Positions 25,728-33,873 of a DNA stretch of 64,000 nt are shown piece by piece. Source of the stretch: Bacillota bacterium (GTDB lineage: Bacteria; Bacillota; Clostridia; Lachnospirales; Lachnospiraceae); NCBI GenBank assembly GCA_029224465.1, contig JAQXUQ010000006.1, forward strand, positions 248,001 through 312,000, in the 5' to 3' direction. How positions within the stretch are numbered: the first letter of the stretch is position 1; every line of letters starts with the position of its first letter. The position numbers and the translations under genes were made by a program. The notes under the pieces are model-generated. The model did no database searches. It was not told the origin of the DNA and saw nothing but the letters and a program-made list of their open reading frames with translations.

Positions 25728-27728
25728 TTGCAGAGACTCCCATGTTTCATAGAGCTCTTCCAGCTTTGCCTCGTTTTCGGTCTGTTCTTTCTGCAGAAGA
25801 TTCAGCTTCGCGATGTCGCAGCAGTTTTCCGGAAGCGCCATTTCCAGGGTGATTTTGCTGTTCCTGTCTTCGAGAGCAGAAATGGCGGCTTCACACTTTG
25901 CAAGGTCATTCTGTTTTTTCCGCAGCCGCGCCTGTTCTTCCTTCTGCCGTTTGTAATCCTCGGCGCCGGCACTGCGTCCGTTCTCTTCCTGCTGCAGCGG
26001 AGAATCCGCGGCAGATGGCTGCGGCAGACTCTGACTGCCATCGCTTTGCATCGCCCGCAGCTCATCCCGGATCAGTTTTTCCTCGAGCTCCGGCTGTTTC
26101 TGCAGGAAACGATCATAATTGCCGGTATATTTATCCGGGACTGCCTGCTCGCCGCTGCCTTTATAATCCAAAAGAAGGTTCTGTGTCAGATGCATGATCC
26201 TGCTCGCGGTGTGATTGATGAAATACCGGTCATGCGAGACGTAGAAGACGGTTCCCTCGTAGCTGTTGAGCGCGTTTTCGAGAATTTCCTTCGACACCAT
26301 GTCCAGATGGTTGGTCGGCTCGTCCAGAAGCAGAAAATTTGCCTCCGAGAGCATGAGCTTCGCAAGAGACACGCGGCCCTTCTCACCGCCGGAAAGATCG
26401 CCGATTTTCTTGAAAACATCATCGCCCGTAAACAGAAACGACGCGAGCAGGTTCCGGATCTCGGTGTTCGTCATATCCGGATGCGCTTCGGCAATCTCGT
26501 CAAACACCGTGTTCGTGTCTGTAAGCACATGATGCTCCTGATCGTAGTAACCGATATGCACGTTGGTGCCGAAACGGACCGTTCCCGCATCCGGTGAAAG
26601 CTGACCGATGATGATCTTGAGGAGCGTTGATTTGCCGGTCCCGTTATCGCCGAGGAGCGCGACATGTTCGCCTCTTCGGACATCAAAGGTTACATCCGTA
26701 AAGAGGAGCTTCGTCTCAAACTTCTTCGTCAGATGCCGGACAGCCATGACATCATTTCCGGAACGGATACAGGGGCGCAGTACAAGGCGCATATCGTCAC
26801 GCAGCTCCACAGGCTTTTCGACGACCTCCTTTTTATCGAGGAGCTTCTGCCTGCTTTCCGCCCGCTTGATGGATTTCTCACGGTTGAACTGCCGGAGCTT
26901 GGCGATGACTTCTTCCTGATGCCGGATTTCCGCCTGATTGTTCAGATACTGATGCCATGCCTCCTTCCGCATAGCCTCTTTGCGCGCCGCGTACCAGGAG
27001 TAGTTTCCGGGAAAAACAATCGCCTTCGTATTCTCGATTTCGATGATCTTTGTGACTGTTTTATCCAGAAAATAGCGGTCATGGGATACAATCAGAACCG
27101 TTCCCTTATAATTGGATAGATACGTTTCCAGCCAGCGGATGGAGCGGATGTCCAGATGGTTCGTCGGCTCGTCAAGCAGCATAATATCCGGCTTTTCCAG
27201 AAGGAGCTTCGCGAGCGCCGCACGGGTTTTCTGACCGCCCGAAAGGGTAGAGATGCTCTGGCTGAATTCGCTTTCGGTAAACCCCAGACCTCGCAGAATG
27301 CCGGTGATTTCTCCCTTGTAGGCGTAGCCGTCCAGATCCCGGAACCGCGTCACCAGCTGATTGTATTCATCTAGAAGTTTTGACAGTTCATCGCCCTGCA
27401 GCTGCGTCATTAATACCTCATCGCGGGCAATTTTATCCTCCATCTCGACAATATCTCTTCGCACGTCCAGCAGCTCTTCGTAGATTGTCCGGTCGGAAGA
27501 AAGATTCTGATTCTGCGCGAGATATCCCACAGCAGCGTCCCTCGAAACGGACACCGTGCCTTCGTCGCTTTTCATTTCACCGGTAATGATTTTTAAAAGC
27601 GTTGATTTGCCGGCGCCGTTGATCCCGACAATCGCGGCCTTTTCTCCTTTCTCGAGGTGGAACGTGACATCGGTCAGAACAGGAACCTCGAGAAAAGATT
27701 TCGATATATGATGACAAGAGAGAATCAT
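25725..27728 (-). CDS. ABC-F family ATP-binding protein
   Basis: The protein has 667 residues and two ABC ATPase domains with no membrane segment, hence an ABC-F ribosome-associated factor, not a transporter. Walker A motifs are GINGAGKS (35-42) and GDNGTGKS; signatures are LSGGQ and LSGGE; both Walker B motifs read LLLDEPTNHLD or close to it. The charged interdomain linker between the cassettes is present, and a long C-terminal extension rich in Glu/Lys/Gln is probably a coiled coil, as in Uup/YdiF types. The family includes translation factors (EttA, Uup) and antibiotic ribosome-protection proteins; the linker does not let me choose. An AAGGAG site supports the start. The gene is divergent from rex. 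Confidence 0.9.
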   Translation of the reverse strand: MILSCHHISKSFLEVPVLTDVTFHLEKGEKAAIVGINGAGKSTLLKIITGEMKSDEGTVSVSRDAAVGYLAQNQNLSSDRTIYEELLDVRRDIVEMEDKIARDEVLMTQLQGDELSKLLDEYNQLVTRFRDLDGYAYKGEITGILRGLGFTESEFSQSISTLSGGQKTRAALAKLLLEKPDIMLLDEPTNHLDIRSIRWLETYLSNYKGTVLIVSHDRYFLDKTVTKIIEIENTKAIVFPGNYSWYAARKEAMRKEAWHQYLNNQAEIRHQEEVIAKLRQFNREKSIKRAESRQKLLDKKEVVEKPVELRDDMRLVLRPCIRSGNDVMAVRHLTKKFETKLLFTDVTFDVRRGEHVALLGDNGTGKSTLLKIIIGQLSPDAGTVRFGTNVHIGYYDQEHHVLTDTNTVFDEIAEAHPDMTNTEIRNLLASFLFTGDDVFKKIGDLSGGEKGRVSLAKLMLSEANFLLLDEPTNHLDMVSKEILENALNSYEGTVFYVSHDRYFINHTASRIMHLTQNLLLDYKGSGEQAVPDKYTGNYDRFLQKQPELEEKLIRDELRAMQSDGSQSLPQPSAADSPLQQEENGRSAGAEDYKRQKEEQARLRKKQNDLAKCEAAISALEDRNSKITLEMALPENCCDIAKLNLLQKEQTENEAKLEELYETWESLQ

Positions 27729-27747
27729 CTGCGTACTCCTTATTACA

Positions 27748-27776
27748 TTGACACATTTTTAACATAAAACTATAAT
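27748..27776 (+). promoter_or_regulatory. Consensus promoter for rex
   Basis: A perfect TTGACA (27748-27753), 17 bp, and perfect TATAAT (27771-27776). The transcript would have a leader of about 55 nt, very A/T-rich. On the opposite strand TTAAGT-17-TATATT is a possible promoter for the ABC-F gene in the same gap. Confidence 0.88.
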
Positions 27777-27837
27777 ATATATAGTCAGCATTCTTAACTT
27801 AATACATTTTCAGCATAATAGCAAAGAAAGTTTCATA

Positions 27838-28515
27838 ATGACTAAGCAGAAAGAAATTTCATCGGCAGTAATCGCGAGACTTCCAAGGTATTACCGGTAT
27901 CTCGGAGACCTGCGTGACAACGGGGTCGAGCGCATATCGTCTCTGGAACTGAGCCGCATGATGAATGTGACCGCATCGCAGATCCGTCAGGATTTCAATC
28001 ATTTCGGCGGGTTCGGCCAGCAAGGATATGGCTATAATACAGAGTACTTGTATGCGGAAATCGGCAAGATTCTGGGGCTGGACCACAAGCACAACATGAT
28101 CCTTGTCGGCGCCGGCAATCTCGGCTCTGCGCTGATCAAATATATGAATTTCCGAAACCGCGGGTTTTATTTCAAGGCGGCATTTGACATCAATGAGGCG
28201 CTGTACGGCAAACAGATTGCCGGAATTGACGTTTATCCGATGAACCGCATGGCTTCGTATATTCTGGATAATTCGATTGATATTGCCGTATTGACGATAC
28301 CAAAGGCGCAGGCCGTCAAGGTTGCGGAGGTTCTTTCCGGATGTCCGATCAAGGCGATCTGGAACTTTGCGCATACGGATCTGCATCTGCCGGACAGGAT
28401 CAAGGTGGAGAACGTGCACCTTTCCGATTCGCTGATGCGGCTGTCTTACGAAATCCACCGTTATGAAGAGGGGAAGTCGGAGGAGACCGGCGCGGCGCAG
28501 GGAGAGAAGAACTGA
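27838..28515 (+). CDS. rex: Redox-sensing transcriptional repressor Rex
   Basis: Rex (225 residues) senses the NADH/NAD+ ratio and represses fermentation and respiration genes when NADH is low. An N-terminal winged helix (about 10-75) includes the MMNVTASQIRQDF recognition region and the conserved FGGFGQQGYGY segment; a Rossmann NAD-binding domain follows with VGAGNLGSAL (about 92-101) and a swapped C-terminal helix. The ribosome site is weak despite the perfect promoter. I did not find a clear Rex operator (TTGTTAA-N4-TTAACAA type) in its own promoter region. The next gene, nnr, repairs damaged NAD(P)H, a fitting neighbour. Confidence 0.95.
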   Translation: MTKQKEISSAVIARLPRYYRYLGDLRDNGVERISSLELSRMMNVTASQIRQDFNHFGGFGQQGYGYNTEYLYAEIGKILGLDHKHNMILVGAGNLGSALIKYMNFRNRGFYFKAAFDINEALYGKQIAGIDVYPMNRMASYILDNSIDIAVLTIPKAQAVKVAEVLSGCPIKAIWNFAHTDLHLPDRIKVENVHLSDSLMRLSYEIHRYEEGKSEETGAAQGEKN

Positions 28516-28543
28516 TTCACCGTGGGTTCCTCGGGGACGATTC

Positions 28544-28571
28544 ATCAGCCGGGCCGGCAGGTCCGGCTGAT
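28544..28571 (+). other. Hairpin between rex and nnr
   Basis: ATCAGCCGG (28544-28552) pairs with CCGGCTGAT (28563-28571) around a 10-base loop. The bases after it (TTCACTTTC) are only moderately T-rich, so it may be a weak terminator or attenuator that limits readthrough from rex to nnr. Confidence 0.5.
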
Positions 28572-28596
28572 TTCACTTTCAGGCAGGGAGATGCAT

Positions 28597-30198
28597 ATGC
28601 AGTATTTACTCACGGCAGAACAGATGCGGGCAGCCGACACAGCCACAAGTGAGAGATTCGGGGTTCCGCCGATTGTTCTGATGGAACGCGCGGCTCTTTC
28701 GCTTGCGGACGAGGTCATGAAAAATGCCGCGCCGGACGCGGACATTATTATTGCCGCGGGCAGCGGCAATAACGGAGCCGACGGTCTTGCGGCAGGCCGG
28801 ATTCTCTGCGAGCGGGGAATGCATGTCCGGTTTTACTGCAGCCTTGTGCAGGGGGACGGGACGGTGTCTTCACGCAAAACAACGGAATCCATGAAGACAC
28901 AGCTTTCGATCCTGCGTGCGTACGGATATAAGGCCCATCCACTGGAAGAGCTGTCTTCTTCCGGCGGCGAAACACCGGATATCATTGTCGACTCGATTTT
29001 CGGCATCGGGCTTTCCAGAGAGCCGGAGGGTCAATTTGCCGGTGCGATTTCCGCGGTAAACCGGATGCGGGAACTGGGCGCGAAGGTCATCAGCTGCGAC
29101 ATTCCTTCCGGGCTGAACGCGGACACAGGGAGACCGATGGGCGGGTGCTGCCCCGTCTGCGCGGATATCACCGTCTGTATGGGATTCATAAAACGGGGTG
29201 AAATGCTCTATCCGGGAGCCCGGTACTGCGGAAAAATCGTCCGTGCGGATATCGGGATTCCAAAGCGGAGCCTGTGCGGAGAGCCGCTGCTGTTTTGCTA
29301 TGACACCGAATCAGAGGCGGATCTTCTGCCGGCCCGCCGTCCTGACGGAAATAAAGGCACTTTCGGAAAGCTGTCTGTTTTCGCAGGGTCCAATTGTATG
29401 AGCGGCGCGGCTTTGTTATGTTCGGAAGCGGCCTACAGAAACGGGTGCGGCATGGTGCGCGTTGTGACCGATGAAGCAAACCGTGTCATTGTGCAGAGTT
29501 CTCTGCCGGAAGCGCTCCTTACAACCTATGTTCCGGCAGATCCGGAGAGTATCCGGCGGGCTGTGCATGCTGCAGTTTCGTTTGCGGATACGCTCTGCGC
29601 GGGTCCCGGGATCGGAAGGACAGAGGCCGCCGGCATCATGCTGTCGGAAATACTTCGCGTGTGCGCGGAGAGCAAAGGCCGGTTCCGTGCGCTTGTCCTG
29701 GATGCGGACGCGCTCCGGCTGATCGCTGCTTCACAGGAAATGGAAGAGCAGATGACGGCTGCCGCAGGAGCCTGCAACGTGATCCTGACGCCGCATCTTG
29801 CGGAATGCGCAGATCTTCTTCACGTTTCCATAAAGACGCTTTCGGACGATCTTTTCCGGCTTCTAAAACAATACGCGGACAGCCATCACTGCACAATTCT
29901 GTGCAAAAGCGCGAGATCTGTGGCAGTTTCCTGCAATCGTGATAAAATATATCTCAATGTGTCCGGAAACAGCGGCCTTTCAACCGCGGGCAGCGGCGAT
30001 GTGCTGGCCGGCATGACAACGGCCTTCGCAGCCGTCATGGAAGATCCGTTCGCGGCGGTCTGCGCGGCATCGTGGCTGCATGGCCGCAGGGCGGAGTCCC
30101 TTTCCGCGCAGGAGGGCGAACGCTCTGTTCTCGCGTCTGATCTGTTCCGCGGAGTGCGCCGCTTAGGACTTTCAGGAGGAGGAAGCAGCATTGGATAA
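28597..30198 (+). CDS. nnr: Bifunctional NAD(P)H-hydrate epimerase / ADP-dependent dehydratase
   Basis: The protein (533 residues) repairs hydrated nicotinamide cofactors. The N-terminal YjeF epimerase domain (about 1-215) has the GSGNNGADGL motif and the DSIFGIGL and CDIPSGLNADTG segments. The C-terminal ribokinase-like dehydratase domain (about 230-525) has GNKGTFGKL and NSGLSTAGSGDVLAGM with the catalytic aspartate. Of several in-frame starts, ATG 28597 is the one with GGGAG at proper distance; an ATG six bases earlier is too close. The gene overlaps alr by eight bases. Rex, Nnr and Alr run in one direction and may share transcripts. Confidence 0.93.
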   Translation: MQYLLTAEQMRAADTATSERFGVPPIVLMERAALSLADEVMKNAAPDADIIIAAGSGNNGADGLAAGRILCERGMHVRFYCSLVQGDGTVSSRKTTESMKTQLSILRAYGYKAHPLEELSSSGGETPDIIVDSIFGIGLSREPEGQFAGAISAVNRMRELGAKVISCDIPSGLNADTGRPMGGCCPVCADITVCMGFIKRGEMLYPGARYCGKIVRADIGIPKRSLCGEPLLFCYDTESEADLLPARRPDGNKGTFGKLSVFAGSNCMSGAALLCSEAAYRNGCGMVRVVTDEANRVIVQSSLPEALLTTYVPADPESIRRAVHAAVSFADTLCAGPGIGRTEAAGIMLSEILRVCAESKGRFRALVLDADALRLIAASQEMEEQMTAAAGACNVILTPHLAECADLLHVSIKTLSDDLFRLLKQYADSHHCTILCKSARSVAVSCNRDKIYLNVSGNSGLSTAGSGDVLAGMTTAFAAVMEDPFAAVCAASWLHGRRAESLSAQEGERSVLASDLFRGVRRLGLSGGGSSIG

Positions 30199-31324
30199 TA
30201 ATATGAGAGTTTACGCGCGGGTTGACCTGGACGCGATCCGCAGGAATATGGACAGCATGCATCAGAATCTGCTGCCGGGAACAAAAATGGCAGCGGTTAT
30301 CAAGGCGGACGGCTACGGACACGGCGCCGCCGCGATTGCGGAAAAGCTGGAGTCCCTGGATTATCTTTGGGGTTACTGCGCGGCGACTTATGAAGAGGCC
30401 AAGCAGCTCCGTGAGAAATGGATCCGCAAACCGGTTCTGATCCTCGGGTATGTTTTTCCGTACTGTTATGAAAGCCTTGTAAAGCTGCAGATCCGACCCG
30501 TCGTATTCCGCAGGGATATGCTGGCTCAGCTCAACAGCGCGGCCGGCAGAGTCGGAGAAAAACTCAATATTCATATCGCGGTGGACACCGGTATGAGCCG
30601 GATCGGCATTCGTCCGGATGACACGGGACTGGAATTTGTAAAACGCGCTTTGTCTTATCCGAATCTTGTCGTCGAGGGAATTTTTACGCATTTCGCGCGA
30701 GCGGATGAGGAGAACGGCGCCGAAGCCACAAAGAAGCAGTATACGCTGTTCCGGACGTTTACGGACCGCATCGAAAAGGAGCTGGGTTACCGCGTACCGA
30801 TCCGCCACTGCTCGAACAGCGCCGGAATTGTATCCTATCCGGATTACAATATGGATATGGTACGGGCCGGAATCACAATGTACGGCTTGTGGCCTTCGGA
30901 GGAAGTTCCCAAAGATGTCATCCGTCTGGAGCCCGCACTTTCCCTGCATTCCCATATCGCGTATGTCAAGGAAATTGAAGCAGGGACGCCTGTCAGCTAT
31001 GGAGGAACCTATGTCGCGGACCACACGACAAGAGTTGCGACAATCCCCGTGGGTTATGGCGACGGATATCCGAGAAGCCTCTCCGGCAAAGGATATGTGC
31101 TGATCTGCGGAAAACGCGCGCCAATCATAGGACGTGTCTGCATGGATCAGTTCATGGTCAATATCGACGGCATCCCGGAAGCGGGCGAGGGCGATCCGGT
31201 TACGCTGATCGGTACAGACGGTGCGGAGACCATTACCGCCGAAGAGCTGGGGAATCTTTCCGGCAGATTCAACTATGAACTGGTATGTGACATCAATCCC
31301 CGTGTGCCGAGAATCTACAGATAA
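30191..31324 (+). CDS. alr: Alanine racemase (probable TTG start)
   Basis: This PLP enzyme (377 residues) makes D-alanine for peptidoglycan. The Schiff-base Lys38 lies in AVIKADGYGHGA, the second-base tyrosine in the VSYGGTY region, and the RVCMDQ block and C-terminal beta domain are complete. AGGAGGAGG at about 30174-30182 gives correct spacing to TTG 30191, which overlaps the nnr stop. The first ATG, at 30203, is about 20 bases from that site, so TTG is the better candidate. A nnr-alr pair is a common gene order in Firmicutes. Confidence 0.93.
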   Translation: MDNNMRVYARVDLDAIRRNMDSMHQNLLPGTKMAAVIKADGYGHGAAAIAEKLESLDYLWGYCAATYEEAKQLREKWIRKPVLILGYVFPYCYESLVKLQIRPVVFRRDMLAQLNSAAGRVGEKLNIHIAVDTGMSRIGIRPDDTGLEFVKRALSYPNLVVEGIFTHFARADEENGAEATKKQYTLFRTFTDRIEKELGYRVPIRHCSNSAGIVSYPDYNMDMVRAGITMYGLWPSEEVPKDVIRLEPALSLHSHIAYVKEIEAGTPVSYGGTYVADHTTRVATIPVGYGDGYPRSLSGKGYVLICGKRAPIIGRVCMDQFMVNIDGIPEAGEGDPVTLIGTDGAETITAEELGNLSGRFNYELVCDINPRVPRIYR

Positions 31325-31354
31325 ACGGTTTTGCGGCAGGTTCCGCACACAAAC

Positions 31355-31383
31355 TTGTAAAACACATGATTTTGTAGCATAAT
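31355..31383 (+). promoter_or_regulatory. Probable promoter for the CNNM/CorC-type gene
   Basis: TTGTAA (31355-31360), 17-bp spacer, CATAAT (31378-31383). The remainder of the alr-CorC gap (31325-31459) holds a short AAGGC/GCCTT inverted repeat near 31401 and an AGGAGGTGATC ribosome site. Confidence 0.55.
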
Positions 31384-31459
31384 CAATATATTATGGGCAG
31401 AAGGCTTTACGCTGCCTTTTCCGCATACACACAAAGATGCAGGAGGTGATCAGTCCCGT

Positions 31460-32812
31460 ATGGACAGCAGCAGTCCCGGCGGTTATATCATATTATTCGC
31501 GGTTTTATTATTGCTGGATATCGTCGTCTACGGCTTCGGCGCGGCGCTTCGCGCGCTCCGTCCGGAGATTGCTTCGCAGGAAGAGGGGCCCGGCGGCGAG
31601 CGGACGAAGGACAGAAGCGTCATCCGGAAGGTGCTGAAAGACCAGTCGGATTATGTGGACACGGTGTCTTCAATAACCGCTCTGATCAATCTGACGGCAG
31701 GAGCTTGTTTTGTCCCTGCTGCGGCAGAGAAACTTGCAGCAGATGCAGGATGGCCGTATCTGCTCTGTTTCGTTCTTACGATCTGCGCTCTTCTCATCGT
31801 TATTGAAGTCTTCGGCGTACAGCTTCCGAAAAGGCTCGCGGCGGCGTCGCCGGATAAATGGATCCGGCGCTATGGCGGCATATTCCGCCTGCTTCTGGTG
31901 ATACTTCTTCCGCTGATCCGCGTGATCGGCGCTGTGTCAAAGGGAATCCTGTTTGTGTTCGGCGTCAGAGGTAAGCCGCTTTCCGGCGATGTGACCGAGG
32001 AAGAAATCCGTTCCATGGTGAACGAGGGCCACGAGCAGGGCGTCATCCAGCAGACCGAAGCGGAGATGATCACGAATATCTTCGAGTTTTCCGACAAGGA
32101 AGCCAAGGATATCATGACGCACAGAAACGACATGATCGCGATTGACGCGGATACGCCGCTTTGCGACGCGATCATGTTTATGCTCAAGAAGCATAACTCG
32201 AGATTTCCCGTCTATGTCAGCAATATTGATAACATCAAGGGAATCGTGCATCTTCGGGACGCGGTGAAGTATAAAGAACTGCATCCGAAGGACGCCGGTA
32301 AACCGATCGGCACTCTCGGAGAGGTCCTGCGTGACGCGATTTATGTCCCCGAGACCAAGAGCATTGATGACCTTTTCCGTCAGATGCAGAGCGCGAAGGC
32401 TCAGATGGTGATCATCATCGATGAGTACGGCCAGACTTCGGGACTCGTTGCAATGGAAGACATTCTCGAAGAAATCGTTGGCAACATCATGGACGAATAT
32501 GATATAGACGAGAATCATATCACTGCTACAGGGAATACAAACGAATTCATCATCGACGGCAGAACGCCGCTGGAAGAGCTCGAAGACCGGTTCGGAATCG
32601 ACTTCAGCGGCTGCGAGTACGAGACGCTGAACGGGTTCATGATGTCCAGAATGGACAGGGTCCCTCTGCCGGACGATAAATTTATGACGGAATACGGCGG
32701 ATACCGGTTCCGGGTGCTCTCGGTTGCGGATATGCAGATCCAGAGAGTCATGATGACAAAACTACGGACGGCGGCCGGAAGCGGAAGCGCTGCCACAGCC
32801 GCAAAGAAGTAA
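31460..32812 (+). CDS. CNNM/CBS/CorC-HlyC domain membrane protein
   Basis: The protein has 450 residues. The N-terminal part has hydrophobic segments at about 9-27, 70-90, 98-119 and 142-168 (CNNM/DUF21-like, compact and diverged). A pair of CBS domains follows (about 215-340), with the VTEEEIRSMVNEG and IIIDEYGQTSGLVAMEDILEEIVG signatures, then a CorC_HlyC transporter-associated domain (about 350-440). Relatives are linked to magnesium or cobalt efflux; the old hemolysin name is misleading. The ribosome site AGGAGGTGATC is an exact anti-16S match but sits 13-14 bases from the ATG, a little far. Confidence 0.88.
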   Translation: MDSSSPGGYIILFAVLLLLDIVVYGFGAALRALRPEIASQEEGPGGERTKDRSVIRKVLKDQSDYVDTVSSITALINLTAGACFVPAAAEKLAADAGWPYLLCFVLTICALLIVIEVFGVQLPKRLAAASPDKWIRRYGGIFRLLLVILLPLIRVIGAVSKGILFVFGVRGKPLSGDVTEEEIRSMVNEGHEQGVIQQTEAEMITNIFEFSDKEAKDIMTHRNDMIAIDADTPLCDAIMFMLKKHNSRFPVYVSNIDNIKGIVHLRDAVKYKELHPKDAGKPIGTLGEVLRDAIYVPETKSIDDLFRQMQSAKAQMVIIIDEYGQTSGLVAMEDILEEIVGNIMDEYDIDENHITATGNTNEFIIDGRTPLEELEDRFGIDFSGCEYETLNGFMMSRMDRVPLPDDKFMTEYGGYRFRVLSVADMQIQRVMMTKLRTAAGSGSAATAAKK

Positions 32813-32859
32813 AGCTTATTACCGTTTCATAGTGAAACTTTGGTTATTCAGGAGGAAAT

Positions 32860-33603
32860 ATGTCAGGACATTCTAAGTTTGCCAACATCAAGCACAAGAA
32901 AGAGGCGAATGACGCCGCAAAGGGCAAGATTTTCACGATTATCGGCCGTGAAATCGCGGTTGCCGTGAAGGAAGGCGGCCCGGATCCCAGCAACAACTTC
33001 AAGCTGGCGCAGGTTGTCGCGAAGGCAAAAGCCAACAACATGCCCAACGATACGATCGAACGCGGCATCAAGAAGGCGGCCGGCGATGTGGACGGCGTCA
33101 ACTATCTGAGCAATACCTACGAAGGCTACGGCCCGGGAGGTGTTGCGATTATTGTCGAGACACTGACGGATAATCCGAACCGGACAGCATCGGACGTAAG
33201 AGCCGCTTTTTCCAAAGGCAACGGAAACATGGGTACGACCGGCTGCGTTTCGTTTATGTTTGACGACAAGGGACAGATTGTCATCGATAAGGAAGAGTAT
33301 GACGGAACTGCAGATGACCTCATGATGGTTGTGCTCGATGCCGGGGCTGAGGACATTCAGGAAGAAGACGATGATTTTGTCATCACGACAGAACCCTCCG
33401 ATTTTGAAGCGGTCGAGAAGGCGCTTCTTGCGGAGAAGATCCCGGTAGCTTCCTCGGAAATCACCAAAATTCCGCAGAATTATGTCGATGTAACGGACCC
33501 GGATACGGTAAAAGGGCTGAACATCATTCTGGACCGTCTGAATGACAGCGATGATGTCAAGAACGTTTATCATAACTGGTCAGGAGCAGAGAACGAAGAC
33601 TGA
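32860..33603 (+). CDS. yebC: YebC/PmpR-family protein
   Basis: The protein (247 residues) starts with the family signature SGHSKFANIKHKK and contains GPGGVAIIVE and GCVSFMF. Members were described as DNA-binding regulators, and some as translation factors easing ribosome stalling at proline-rich runs; which applies here is not visible. A strong AGGAGG site precedes it. A small hairpin (GTTTCA-TAG-TGAAAC) in the upstream gap may weakly end the previous gene. A 55-codon ORF overlaps its stop codon. Confidence 0.95.
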   Translation: MSGHSKFANIKHKKEANDAAKGKIFTIIGREIAVAVKEGGPDPSNNFKLAQVVAKAKANNMPNDTIERGIKKAAGDVDGVNYLSNTYEGYGPGGVAIIVETLTDNPNRTASDVRAAFSKGNGNMGTTGCVSFMFDDKGQIVIDKEEYDGTADDLMMVVLDAGAEDIQEEDDDFVITTEPSDFEAVEKALLAEKIPVASSEITKIPQNYVDVTDPDTVKGLNIILDRLNDSDDVKNVYHNWSGAENED

Positions 33604-33770
33604 TGTCTGTCAGAAAACTCAAAAGTCCGCTTCCGGAACCCGTATTGAAACCGCACCGCAGAATGGAGTTTGACATTCAGGACGCAGAGGAAGAGGATGC
33701 GCGGGCGCAGACGACAAGTGAAGATGATTTTGATATCACGATCTTTGACGGCGATGATTTTGATATCTGA
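33603..33770 (+). CDS. Small acidic ORF (55 aa) coupled to yebC, unknown function
   Basis: This open frame begins with an ATG sharing its A with the last base of the yebC stop (TGATG) and ends in TGA at 33768-33770. The N-terminal third is basic and proline-rich (about residues 3-20). The rest is strongly acidic and ends with two copies of DDFDI, at about 41-45 and 51-55, the second being the extreme C-terminus. No membrane segment or cysteine is seen. Stop-start overlap suggests translational reinitiation after yebC. I do not recognise the family. It could be a chance frame, but its position between the yebC stop and a terminator, and its repeated motif, favour a real gene. Confidence 0.6.
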   Translation: MSVRKLKSPLPEPVLKPHRRMEFDIQDAEEEDARAQTTSEDDFDITIFDGDDFDI

Positions 33771-33777
33771 TTTTTGT

Positions 33778-33837
33778 ACGAACATACAGGGGAGCAGCCG
33801 CATTCTGCCGGCTCCCTATGCGTGTTCGTCTGTTTTA
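33778..33837 (+). terminator. Terminator after yebC and the small acidic ORF
   Basis: A two-part stem: ACGAACA (33778-33784) pairs with TGTTCGT (33823-33829), and inside it GGGAG-C-AGCCG pairs with CGGCTCCC. The run CTGTTTTAT follows. It separates the yebC unit from the ftsK run. Confidence 0.75.
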
Positions 33838-33873
33838 TATTGAGCCGGGGACAATTTCAGGTAAGAAGGTTAC

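Noticed and set aside
27729-27837. Possible Rex operator or autoregulation site in the rex promoter region (TTAAC-containing repeats)
   Set aside because: Two CATTnTTAAC direct repeats occur, but neither forms the TTGTTAA-N4-TTAACAA palindrome expected for clostridial Rex. The region is simply A/T-rich.
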